Below are positions 1-6,796 of a stretch of DNA of 11,856 nt, piece by piece (position 1 is the first letter of the stretch; every line of letters starts with the position of its first letter). Under the pieces are notes generated by a model that ran no database searches, was not told the DNA's origin, and saw only the letters and a program-made list of their open reading frames with translations. A program made the translations under genes and the position numbers. This stretch comes from Pseudomonadota bacterium (lineage in GTDB: Bacteria > Pseudomonadota > Alphaproteobacteria > Rhizobiales > Xanthobacteraceae): NCBI GenBank assembly GCA_023387695.1, contig JAEWHT010000447.1, forward strand, positions 1 through 11,856, given 5' to 3'.

Positions 1-563
1 GCGCTGGTGAAACGTAGCCGCTCGCGGAGCTGGCCTTCGTTGACGAGGCCGACGAGGGACTGCAGCACGGTCTGCGTGGCGCCAAGCGGATCCAAGTCGA
101 GACCCGCGCCCATCATGGCGAGGAATACGGCCTCCGAGTCGGTCGTGCCCAGGCGCGAGGGATAATAGGCATCGGGGATCAGCGCTTCGACCTTGCGCCG
201 CAGCCGGTTCCAGCTGCCGACGAAGCCGTTATGCATGAACATCCACTGGCCGCATGCAAATGGATGGCAATTCTGTCGCGTCACCGCCGTGCCGGTAGCG
301 GCGCGCACATGCGCAAAAAACAAATGCGAGCGCAGATGCCGGCAGAGATAACGCAGATTCTCATCCGACCAGGCGGGCCGCGTCTCGCGATAGAGCCCGG
401 GTTCGGGATGCTCGCCATACCAGCCGAGACCAAAGCCATCGCCATTCGATCCCGCCGTGGACTGCAGCGAGCGAATGCTCTGTGCGATCAGCGAATGTTC
501 GGGCTCAGTGACGTAGGGTTCGAACGAGGTAGTCTCGCCCCGGTATGCGATCCAGCGGCACAT
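1..563 (-). CDS. Class II glutamine amidotransferase (partial, C-terminus outside window)
   Basis: Reading leftward from the ATG at 563, the protein begins M-C-R-W-I-A-Y-R-G. Cys2 becomes the N-terminal nucleophile of class II (Ntn-type) glutamine amidotransferases once Met1 is removed. Other family marks are HVRAATG at residues 85-91 (substrate-binding Arg87), the HNGFVGSW segment at 111-118 with its Asn-Gly, and GTTDSEAVF at 139-147. These proteins release ammonia from glutamine; the pattern fits the single-domain YafJ/EgtC-like group, whose acceptor reaction cannot be assigned here. About 187 residues are visible and the frame is still open at base 1, so the C-terminal part is missing. The start is supported by AGGAA six bases upstream. 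The gene is divergent from nhaA. EgtC (ergothioneine pathway) is possible, but no egt neighbours are visible. Confidence 0.9.
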   Translation of the reverse strand, partial: MCRWIAYRGETTSFEPYVTEPEHSLIAQSIRSLQSTAGSNGDGFGLGWYGEHPEPGLYRETRPAWSDENLRYLCRHLRSHLFFAHVRAATGTAVTRQNCHPFACGQWMFMHNGFVGSWNRLRRKVEALIPDAYYPSRLGTTDSEAVFLAMMGAGLDLDPLGATQTVLQSLVGLVNEGQLRERLRFTS

Positions 564-700
564 GCGGTTCCTGTGCGGCAAAGTGTCATGAGGTGCATCA
601 ACGATCTTCACTCGCCGCGGTTCCGGCCACCCGCTCGACGCGGATGAGCGCGAAGTGGGGTTGCCTTAGCGCTCCCGCCGTGTAGAAGGACCGCGGGTGC

Positions 701-719
701 TCACTGCATGTCGCAGTGA
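701..719. promoter_or_regulatory. Perfect inverted repeat upstream of nhaA (candidate operator or hairpin)
   Basis: TCACTGC at 701-707 and GCAGTGA at 713-719 are exact reverse complements separated by ATGTC. The site ends 12 bases before the longest nhaA start (732). It lies in the 168-base gap between the divergent amidotransferase and nhaA genes. It could be a dimeric repressor site or a 5'-leader hairpin near the ribosome binding site. The symmetry is seen directly; the function is inferred. Confidence 0.4.
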
Positions 720-731
720 CAGGTCGCAGCG

Positions 732-2000
732 ATGGTCGGGCCGCCACGCAGGATGCGTGTGCCCATGAATGATCAACTGCCCGGCAGGCACCTGCCCAAA
801 TCTCCATTCCTCGTTGCGCGAGCGCTTTCGGCGCTTCAGCACTTTCTGCATGTCGAGGCCATCAGCGGCGTCGTGCTGCTCGTTGCCGCAGCGGCCGCGC
901 TTCTCTGGGCGAACTCACCGTTCGCTCATTCGTATCATGACGTCTGGAACCTGCCGATCTCGGTTCATCTCGGCGGCTTCGTCTTCGACAGGTCGCTGCA
1001 TTTCTGGATCAACGATGCGTTGATGACAGTGTTCTTCCTGGTCGTCGGCATGGAGATCCGCCGCGAAATCCACGAAGGCGCGCTTAGCAGGTTCGATCAG
1101 GCCATCTTGCCCGTGTTGGCAGCCGTCGGCGGAGTGCTCGTTCCTGCAATGATCTATTTGAGCTTCAACAGCGCCATAGGCCGTAGCCAGGGCTGGGCGA
1201 TCCCGACCGCGACGGATATCGCCTTTGCGGTCGGCGTCCTCGCATTGTTAGGGCGATCGATTCCAGTCAATGTCCGGGTTTTCCTTCTCGCCCTGGCCAT
1301 CATCGATGACATCATTGCAGTGCTCGTGATCGCACTGTTCTACACGAGCGGTCTCGATGCCAACGGCTTCATGGTCGCATCGTTCGGCGTGCTCATGGCA
1401 CTGGGGTTTCAGCGGCTCGGCTTCAACTCGGCGTTTGCCTATGTCGTGCCGGCCTTTATCGTCTGGGCGGGCTTCCTCATGGCTGGCGTCCATCCGACGC
1501 TTGCGGGTGTCGTGCTGGGTTTGATCACGCCGGTCCGTTCAACCAAACCCGAGATCGTCCCGCCCGTCATCCGCGTTGAGGGGGCCCTGCATCCCTGGGT
1601 CGCCTACGCCATCATGCCACTGTTCGCGCTGGCCAATGCCGGCGTCGATCTCAGGGGCGTGGCGTTCAGCGGCGGCGCGCAATTCGTGACGCTCGGCATC
1701 GGGCTTGCGCTGTGCGCGGGAAAGCCGATCGGGGTGATTGGCGCGACCTGGCTTGCTGTCCGCGTTGGTAAATGTCGACTGGCGCCCGGCGTGACATGGT
1801 CTGGCGTCGGCCTCATCGGGCTGTTGGCCGGCATCGGCTTCACCATGTCGATCTTCATCGCCACGCTCGCGTTCACCGACGAGAGGATGCTGGATGCCGC
1901 GAAATTCGGCGTGCTGCTTGGCTCACTCATCTCGGTGACGCTCGGCCTCGGCTGGGGCGCAGAATACGCGTATCGGCAGCGCGGGCAGGACGATACCTGA
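732..2000 (+). CDS. nhaA: Na+/H+ antiporter NhaA
   Basis: This inner-membrane antiporter exchanges cytoplasmic Na+ (or Li+) for external H+, supporting pH and sodium homeostasis. The protein is 422 residues with many hydrophobic helices. The diagnostic residues are present: the Asp pair D192-D193 in LALAIIDDIIAVLV (E. coli D163/D164), D162 in ATDIAFAVGVLALLG (E. coli D133, with the same 30-residue spacing), K331 in AGKPIGV (E. coli K300), and the GMEIRREIHEG segment matching the pH-sensing region. The N-terminus has about 35 residues more than E. coli NhaA. Three in-frame ATGs (732, 753, 765) are possible. The 732 start has AGG eight bases upstream and 765 has AGGA eleven bases upstream, so the true start may be MNDQL at 765. 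It converges with the PaiB-like gene with a 17-base gap. Confidence 0.95.
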   Translation: MVGPPRRMRVPMNDQLPGRHLPKSPFLVARALSALQHFLHVEAISGVVLLVAAAAALLWANSPFAHSYHDVWNLPISVHLGGFVFDRSLHFWINDALMTVFFLVVGMEIRREIHEGALSRFDQAILPVLAAVGGVLVPAMIYLSFNSAIGRSQGWAIPTATDIAFAVGVLALLGRSIPVNVRVFLLALAIIDDIIAVLVIALFYTSGLDANGFMVASFGVLMALGFQRLGFNSAFAYVVPAFIVWAGFLMAGVHPTLAGVVLGLITPVRSTKPEIVPPVIRVEGALHPWVAYAIMPLFALANAGVDLRGVAFSGGAQFVTLGIGLALCAGKPIGVIGATWLAVRVGKCRLAPGVTWSGVGLIGLLAGIGFTMSIFIATLAFTDERMLDAAKFGVLLGSLISVTLGLGWGAEYAYRQRGQDDT

Positions 2001-2009
2001 TCCGACTGC

Positions 2010-2022
2010 GCTGACGCTCAGC
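2010..2022. terminator. Small hairpin between convergent nhaA and paiB-like genes
   Basis: GCTGA (2010-2014) and TCAGC (2018-2022) form a 5-bp stem around CGC. It lies between the nhaA stop and the end of the PaiB-like gene and includes the latter's stop codon. There is no T-run, so it is at best a weak or Rho-assisted bidirectional terminator. Confidence 0.3.
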
Positions 2023-2647
2023 CCGGCAACGGAATGAGAGCCGCGACTTCGCGGTCACCAACATTCTCGCTCGCCGCTAGCCCTTGCGCGACGCCGATGC
2101 GATCGGCCTCGGGCCGGTTCTGGCTCATCTTGCGCTTGCCTTCGAACCGCACCACGGGAATGCGCACGCCGACAATGCCGCGCAGCTGCGCCGCGATGAA
2201 GTCTGCGGGTGCATCGCTGACGGCCCAGGGTTTTGCGCGCGTGCCTTCGTGCTTCCTGGTCAGCCGCGTCACGACGTCGAGCAGGCGCTCCGGTGCCTCG
2301 AAGAATTCCACCGGGCCGTAGGCGTGCACGGCGATGTAATTCCAGGTCGGCACGACCTTCTCGGTTTCCACCTTGGTCGCGTACCAGGACGGCGTTACAT
2401 AGGCGTCGGGTCCTGAGAAGATCGCAAGCGCATCGCCAATCGGCGGCAGCTTCCATTGCGGATTGGCCTTCGCCACGTGCCCGTAAAGCACACCGCGCTC
2501 GCCTTCGCTTTCGTCGAGGAACAGCGGCAGCGGGGTGGCGACCGGGCCTTCGCTGGTGGCCGTGACGAGGCTCGCGAGCCGGGCCGCGCGGATCGTCGCG
2601 CGGATGCTCTCGATGTCGTCGTCCTTGAAAGCCGGGGGGATGTACAT
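2018..2647 (-). CDS. PaiB-like FMN-binding negative transcriptional regulator
   Basis: This 209-residue protein has the length and landmarks of the PaiB family (FMN-binding split-barrel fold). It starts with MYIPPAF and has LASLVTATSEGPVATPLPLF early on. VPTWNYIAVHAYGPVEFF lies in the middle, and the C-terminal signature KMSQNRPEADRIGVAQGL is intact. In Bacillus, PaiB is reported to affect sporulation and degradative-enzyme genes with PaiA. The biochemical role is unsettled, and an oxidoreductase or flavin-related role is equally possible. The ATG at 2647 has GGAG seven bases upstream. The gene follows the MocR-type regulator on the same strand after 74 bases and may be its target. PaiA is not adjacent. 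Confidence 0.9.
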   Translation of the reverse strand: MYIPPAFKDDDIESIRATIRAARLASLVTATSEGPVATPLPLFLDESEGERGVLYGHVAKANPQWKLPPIGDALAIFSGPDAYVTPSWYATKVETEKVVPTWNYIAVHAYGPVEFFEAPERLLDVVTRLTRKHEGTRAKPWAVSDAPADFIAAQLRGIVGVRIPVVRFEGKRKMSQNRPEADRIGVAQGLAASENVGDREVAALIPLPG

Positions 2648-2684
2648 GGCGTGTCTCCGTTCTGGTCACGGACATAGCCGGAAT

Positions 2685-2732
2685 CTGGCCTGTCAGAAAC
2701 TGCCAGTTTTTTACAATTGAATCAGTCCAGTT
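2685..2732. promoter_or_regulatory. Repeated half-sites upstream of paiB-like gene (candidate MocR-type operator)
   Basis: The 74-base gap between the MocR-type gene and the PaiB-like gene is AT-richer than its surroundings and holds three related half-sites. CTGGC (2685-2689) and GCCAG (2702-2706) form an inverted repeat with a 12-base spacer. TGCCAGTT (2701-2708) is repeated in direct orientation as GTCCAGTT (2725-2732), 24 bases away, at the 3' end of the regulator gene. MocR-type proteins commonly bind pairs of repeats near regulated genes, so this is a reasonable operator for paiB. The repeats are seen; regulator and function are inferred. Confidence 0.35.
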
Positions 2733-4188
2733 CGGCGACCGCCTGCGCCAACAGCTTGCAGCCCCGCTCGATCTGCGCGACCTCCAGAGCCGCATAGCCC
2801 ATCACGAGGCCGACCGTCTTCCGCCCGCCGCGCGGGGCCACGAACAGCGCGGACACGGGATAGATGCCGACGCCCTTGGCGCGTGCCGCCTCCACCAACG
2901 CATGCTCATGTTTCTGCGACAGACCGTCGAACCACGCGACCAAATGCAGGCCGGCGGCTGTGCCTTCGATCCTGACGCGATCGCCGAAGCGGCGGAGAAG
3001 GGCGTCGATCAGCGCCTGCTGGCGTTCTGCGTTGCGTCGACGCACGCGCCTGACATGGCTGTCATAGGCGCCGCTCTCGAGCATCGCGGCCAGCGCCTCC
3101 TGCTCGATCAGCGGCGTATGCCGGTCCATGATCTGCTTGGCGGCGGCGAACAGCGATCGCAGCGCCAGCGGCACGACGAGATAGCCGATCCGCAATGTCG
3201 GAGACAGCGTCTTGGAGACGGTTCCGAGATAAACGACGTTGTCGCTGCCTTCCAGCGCATGCAGCGGCGGGATCGGCTTGGTGTCGTAGCGATACTCGCT
3301 GTCGTAATCGTCCTCGATCACGTAGGCGTCGTTTGTCCTGGCCCACGCCAGCAATTGATGCCGGCGTCCGATCGGCATGACGCCGCCGAGCGGATATTGA
3401 TGCGACGGGGTGACGTAAGCAAGGCGGGCGGCGACGCCATCGAGGCGTTCGGTCTGAAGACCCTCGGCATCGACCGTGACAGGCACCGCAGCAGCGCCGG
3501 TCGCTGCAAAAGTGTGCCGCGCCATCTGGTAACCGGGATCCTCCATCACGAAGCGATCGCCCGCGTCGAGCAGCAGGCGCGCGCAGATGTCGAGGCCCTG
3601 TTGCGAGCCGTTGACGACGATGATCTGGTCGACCTCGCAGCGCACGCTGCGTGATCGCCAGAGGTAGCCCTGCAACGCCGTTCGCAACCGGTGCGATCCG
3701 CAGGGGTCGTCATAAGCCAGCCGCTCGGGCTTGCGCGCCATTGCCGAGGTCACGGCCTTCTTCCAGACCAGCACCGGGAAGTCGGAGGGCGACAACTCGC
3801 CGTAGCGGAAGTTCGCAACGAGCCCGTGCGGCGGCTCGGTCCAGCGCGGCGGATCATTCCGCAGCCGCTCGCCGAAGGCCGACAGCCGAACCTTGCGCGT
3901 TGACGGACGCGACGAGACGCGCGTGCGCCCGCGTTCGACAACGGCGCGCGCCACGCGCGGCCGGGCGCCATGGCGTGTCTCGATAAAGCCTTCGGCCGCA
4001 AGCTGCTCATAGGCGACGGTGACGGTCGAGCGCGCCACGCCCATCTCGTCGGCCAGCGCCCGGAACGACGGCAGCAATCCGTCCGTGCCGTAGACGAGAG
4101 ACAAGATCTGGTCCCGCAGCGCCTCGTAGATCTGACGAGCGCCCATGCGGGTGGGGCGGGGGTTGGTTTTCTTCTGCATCATCCACAT
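2722..4188 (-). CDS. MocR/PdxR-type transcriptional regulator (GntR HTH plus aminotransferase-like domain)
   Basis: The protein has 488 residues, the usual MocR length. Residues about 17-80 are a GntR winged helix-turn-helix (ARQIYEALRDQIL, LLPSFRALADEMGVARSTV, YEQLAAEGFIETRHG). The rest is a fold-type I aminotransferase domain: VNGSQQGLDICARLLLDAGD, EDDYDSEYRYD (292-302) and GTVSKTLSP, where K326 is the predicted PLP-binding lysine. Such proteins sense PLP or an amino-compound adduct and act as regulators rather than enzymes. Relatives include PdxR, GabR and TauR, and the ligand here cannot be told. Three N-terminal Met codons exist (M1, M3, M4). GGA lies about eight bases before M3 but directly abuts M1, so M3 (4182) may be the true start. 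It sits downstream of the peroxiredoxin-like gene and upstream of the PaiB-like gene, all on one strand. Confidence 0.93.
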   Translation of the reverse strand: MWMMQKKTNPRPTRMGARQIYEALRDQILSLVYGTDGLLPSFRALADEMGVARSTVTVAYEQLAAEGFIETRHGARPRVARAVVERGRTRVSSRPSTRKVRLSAFGERLRNDPPRWTEPPHGLVANFRYGELSPSDFPVLVWKKAVTSAMARKPERLAYDDPCGSHRLRTALQGYLWRSRSVRCEVDQIIVVNGSQQGLDICARLLLDAGDRFVMEDPGYQMARHTFAATGAAAVPVTVDAEGLQTERLDGVAARLAYVTPSHQYPLGGVMPIGRRHQLLAWARTNDAYVIEDDYDSEYRYDTKPIPPLHALEGSDNVVYLGTVSKTLSPTLRIGYLVVPLALRSLFAAAKQIMDRHTPLIEQEALAAMLESGAYDSHVRRVRRRNAERQQALIDALLRRFGDRVRIEGTAAGLHLVAWFDGLSQKHEHALVEAARAKGVGIYPVSALFVAPRGGRKTVGLVMGYAALEVAQIERGCKLLAQAVAELD

Positions 4189-4226
4189 TCCGGGTCGGCA
4201 TTGGGCCGGCCGACGAGGTCGGAATG
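4186..4226. promoter_or_regulatory. Nested stem-loop over the start of the MocR-type gene
   Basis: CATTCCG (4186-4192) and CGGAATG (4220-4226) are exact complements. Inside them TCGGC (4195-4199) and GCCGA (4209-4213) pair around a 9-base loop. The structure fills most of the 43-base gap between the peroxiredoxin-like stop and the regulator and includes the regulator's annotated ATG. It could be an autoregulatory operator, an intercistronic processing or attenuation hairpin, or a terminator for the upstream gene, though no T-run follows. Confidence 0.35.
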
Positions 4227-4231
4227 CGGTT

Positions 4232-4828
4232 CTAGTCCTGTTTGCCGAGCGTTTCGACGTAAGCCTTGCCGTAGGGATAAAAATGCTCCTTGCGTCCCTG
4301 ATCCCAGAGCGCCCTGAGGCTAGGCGCGGTGATGTCCCAATCCGGGCGACAGATCATGCTGACGGCTCGCAGATCCTGGCGGAGCTCCTCGACGGTTGGA
4401 CGACCGAAGAACCAGTAGCCGTTGTAGATCTTGTGAATGCGCAAGCCGGGCTCCAGCACGATGACATGCGGGATCATCGGGTTGTGGACGGGATCAGTGT
4501 ATTCGGCGATGTCGAGATCCTTCTGCACGATCCGCCTGGGATCGGAAAGGAAGGGCCAGTGCGCTCCGGCGCCGCTGCGATATTCGTTGGTCTGGGTGAT
4601 GGTGTCGGTGGTGATCGTGACCAGCTGGCAATAGCCAACCTCCATTTCGCGATGGAGTTGCAACAGCCCTTCGGTCTGGCGACGGTCCTTCGGGCAGAAT
4701 CCGCCGCGGCCGAGCACGAGCACCATGGGGTCGCCGCCCTGCAGCTCCGATAGTTTGCGGTGCTTTCCAGTGTGGTCGCTGAGCTCATAATCCGGGAAGG
4801 TCGCTCCCGGCACCATGTCTGTTCGCAT
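4232..4828 (-). CDS. Peroxiredoxin-like (AhpC/TSA redoxin-domain) protein
   Basis: The 198-residue thioredoxin-fold protein opens with MRTDMVPGATFPDYELSDHTG and LSELQGGDPMVLVLGRGGF, the usual start of AhpC/TSA redoxins. C45 in GGFCPKDRRQ aligns with the peroxidatic or first redox cysteine. The second cysteine of the CPxC motif seen in many relatives is replaced by Asp48. Other cysteines (C67, C160) are distant, so a 1-Cys or atypical mechanism is likely if it is active. It probably reduces peroxides in the cytoplasm; no signal peptide is seen. The ATG at 4828 was chosen over 4840 because GGAGAG lies just before it. It follows the MOSC/reductase fusion by 35 bases, suggesting co-transcription and possibly a functional link. 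Confidence 0.8.
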   Translation of the reverse strand: MRTDMVPGATFPDYELSDHTGKHRKLSELQGGDPMVLVLGRGGFCPKDRRQTEGLLQLHREMEVGYCQLVTITTDTITQTNEYRSGAGAHWPFLSDPRRIVQKDLDIAEYTDPVHNPMIPHVIVLEPGLRIHKIYNGYWFFGRPTVEELRQDLRAVSMICRPDWDITAPSLRALWDQGRKEHFYPYGKAYVETLGKQD

Positions 4829-4863
4829 GAGGCTCTCCATATGTCGCGGATAGGCAGACGGTT

Positions 4864-6612
4864 CTAGAGATCAATCACGACATTGCCCTTCGGCCGCGCG
4901 CAGCAGATCAGGACATTTCCGTCCCCCGGTGCTTCGAGCGGATCGGGCTGATAATCGACGTCGCCCGCGATGAGTCCGCTTTCGCAGTTGTGGCACACGC
5001 CCGTCCGGCACGACCAGCGCACGGGGACATCGCAGGCTTCGGCGAGTTCGAGCAGGCTCGCATAAGATGGTCCCCAGTGGACATTGAGGCCGCTGCGCGC
5101 GAAGGACACCAGGGGACCCGGGCTCGGTGCTCCCGCCGGCACATGCGCGGGCTTCGTCGTTGACGCCGCGATGCCGGGCGTCAGCGATGGCCTGGCGCCG
5201 AACATCTCGGTATGGATGCGATCGCGCGCGATGCCCCATCCGCTCAAGGCCGCGGTGAGATCGGTCATGAAGGTGGCTGGTCCGCAGAGATAGAAGTCGC
5301 TGTCTTGCGGCAGATTGAGGCTCTGGACCAGGTGCCGATCCAGATGCCCGGCGCTGTCAAAATCGACCCCGGGGCGATCGCCGGGATCGGGTGCGCTGTA
5401 GCAGATGTGGCTGTGATGGTGATCCAGCCGGGCAAGAAGCTCGCGCGCTTCCGCGGCAAAGACATGTTCGCGGCCGCTACGGGTGCCGTGCAGCCACCAG
5501 ACGTCGCGCTGTGATCCTTCCGCAGCGAGCGCCTGAAGCATTGCAAGCACCGGCGTTACGCCAATGCCGGCACTCAGCAGGACGACCGGCCGCGTGCCTT
5601 GCTGCAGCATGAAACTGCCGCGCGGCGCGCCCAGCTGCACGACGTCGCCGGGTTGAAGCTCATCGGCGATGTACGCACTGGCGACGCCATGCGTTTCCCG
5701 CTTGATGCTGAGGCGATAGGACGCCGCGCCGGCATGGCTCGACAGCGAATAGTTGCGCGTGATTTCGGACGTGGTGGAGAGCTGGAGCTTGATGGTCACG
5801 AATTGACCCGGAAGAGCGACGGCTCCGGGACGTCCGTCCACCGGTTCGAGCATCAGCGACGTCACATTGCTGGTTTCGGCGATCTTGCGCGAGACGCGGA
5901 ACGACCGGAAGCCGCGCCAGGCCGGGGTTGGGCTTGCGGGCGGGCCCAGCCCGGCATTTCCCGCTGTCGTCGTTTGATCAAGCATTGCCTTGAAAGCGCG
6001 CTGCCAGCCAGGGCTCAGCGCGGGAATTTTTAGCGCACGCTCAAGGCTCTCGTGCGGATGAGGGGGCAGGTAGAGCAGCGCGTTGATCTCGGACACGCTC
6101 ATGCGTTCGGGGCCGTTGGCGATCTGCCTGATCTCATCGCCGGCCTCAACGTCGCCTTCTTCGATCACACGACAATAAAAACCGGGCCGGCCATGCTTGA
6201 CCAGCAGCGCGGCCATGTCAGGCACGTCCAGGCGAATGCCGAGGCGATAGCAGGTGACGCGCGGCTGCGTGACCTCGACCAGGGCCGAACCGATCCTGTA
6301 ACGGTCTCCAATGCAGACCTCGGTGTCGGCGAGGCCCTCGACGGTGAAGTTTTCGCCGAATTGACCAGGAACGAAATTCGATCGACCGAGATGTTTTTGC
6401 CAGTAGCGAAAGGACTCGTCCTGATACACGTAGACGGCGCGTTGCTCGCCGCCGTGACCGAAGGTATCGCCCTGGCCGTCGCCGTCGATGTTGAGCCGCC
6501 GCACCCTGCGCCGTCCTGTGACGGGGGCTTTCCAGATGCCGGTGTGGACGGTCCTGCCTTGCCAGGCGATGTCGCGCGGCAGGCCGACATTGACGGACAG
6601 CAACCGTGCCAT
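4864..6612 (-). CDS. MOSC domain - FAD/NAD reductase - 2Fe-2S ferredoxin fusion protein
   Basis: The protein has 582 residues in three modules. Residues 1-215 resemble E. coli YiiM: GHGGEQRAVYVY (52-63), FGENFTVEGL, QPRVTCYRLG with Cys121 as likely molybdenum-cofactor ligand, and a 3-alpha segment at about 170-210. Residues about 230-470 resemble the flavohemoglobin reductase domain: RNYSLSS (286-292) for FAD, SAGIGVTPVLAML (347-359) for NAD(P), and YLCGP (441-445). Residues about 500-582 are a plant-type ferredoxin with C535, C540, C543 and C570. Electrons would flow NAD(P)H to flavin to 2Fe-2S to Moco. YiiM and YcbX detoxify N-hydroxylated bases, so a self-sufficient reductase of N-oxygenated compounds is the best guess. 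The ATG at 6612 has GGGGAA five bases upstream. The frame extends upstream to 6879 but that part looks non-coding. Confidence 0.92.
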   Translation of the reverse strand: MARLLSVNVGLPRDIAWQGRTVHTGIWKAPVTGRRRVRRLNIDGDGQGDTFGHGGEQRAVYVYQDESFRYWQKHLGRSNFVPGQFGENFTVEGLADTEVCIGDRYRIGSALVEVTQPRVTCYRLGIRLDVPDMAALLVKHGRPGFYCRVIEEGDVEAGDEIRQIANGPERMSVSEINALLYLPPHPHESLERALKIPALSPGWQRAFKAMLDQTTTAGNAGLGPPASPTPAWRGFRSFRVSRKIAETSNVTSLMLEPVDGRPGAVALPGQFVTIKLQLSTTSEITRNYSLSSHAGAASYRLSIKRETHGVASAYIADELQPGDVVQLGAPRGSFMLQQGTRPVVLLSAGIGVTPVLAMLQALAAEGSQRDVWWLHGTRSGREHVFAAEARELLARLDHHHSHICYSAPDPGDRPGVDFDSAGHLDRHLVQSLNLPQDSDFYLCGPATFMTDLTAALSGWGIARDRIHTEMFGARPSLTPGIAASTTKPAHVPAGAPSPGPLVSFARSGLNVHWGPSYASLLELAEACDVPVRWSCRTGVCHNCESGLIAGDVDYQPDPLEAPGDGNVLICCARPKGNVVIDL

Positions 6613-6705
6613 ACTTGTTCCCCGATGTGGCCTGCGCGGCTTAGCGACCTCGCGAATGCGGGATCGCTGCAACGATAATCTGTATCCGCGATTGCATTTT
6701 GGCAC

Positions 6706-6725
6706 GTTAGTCGTTGTTAGACGTT
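6706..6725. promoter_or_regulatory. Tandem 10-bp direct repeats in a divergent intergenic region
   Basis: GTTAGTCGTT (6706-6715) is followed immediately by GTTAGACGTT (6716-6725), differing at one base. Head-to-tail 10-bp spacing is typical of sites for dimeric response regulators of the OmpR type, but no such regulator is in the window. The pair lies in the 184-base gap between the divergent MOSC fusion and the NTF2-like gene. A possible sigma70-like promoter for the latter overlaps it (TTGCAT at 6692, 17-base spacer, TGTTAG at 6715). Confidence 0.35.
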
Positions 6726-6796
6726 GCGAGGTGGCCTTGCCGCCGGCCGTCCGCGCGTCGATTTTAGGAACGGAAACGGCCAAGCGGGAGATCGAG

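Noticed and set aside
2902..3654. 250-residue plus-strand open frame antisense to the MocR-type gene
   Set aside because: High GC on the third position of the real gene keeps antisense frames open; the residues show no domain pattern, and the minus-strand frame has clear motifs.
4145..4753. 202-residue plus-strand frame antisense to the peroxiredoxin-like gene
   Set aside because: Shadow frame; the opposite strand carries the redoxin fold and ribosome binding site.
6052..6678. 208-residue plus-strand frame antisense to the MOSC domain
   Set aside because: Shadow of the conserved minus-strand gene, without recognisable motifs.
6488..6796. Long upstream extension of the NTF2-like gene
   Set aside because: It runs through the 5' part of the MOSC fusion on the opposite strand; the residues are Arg/Pro-rich without a fold, and GGGAG marks the start at 6797.
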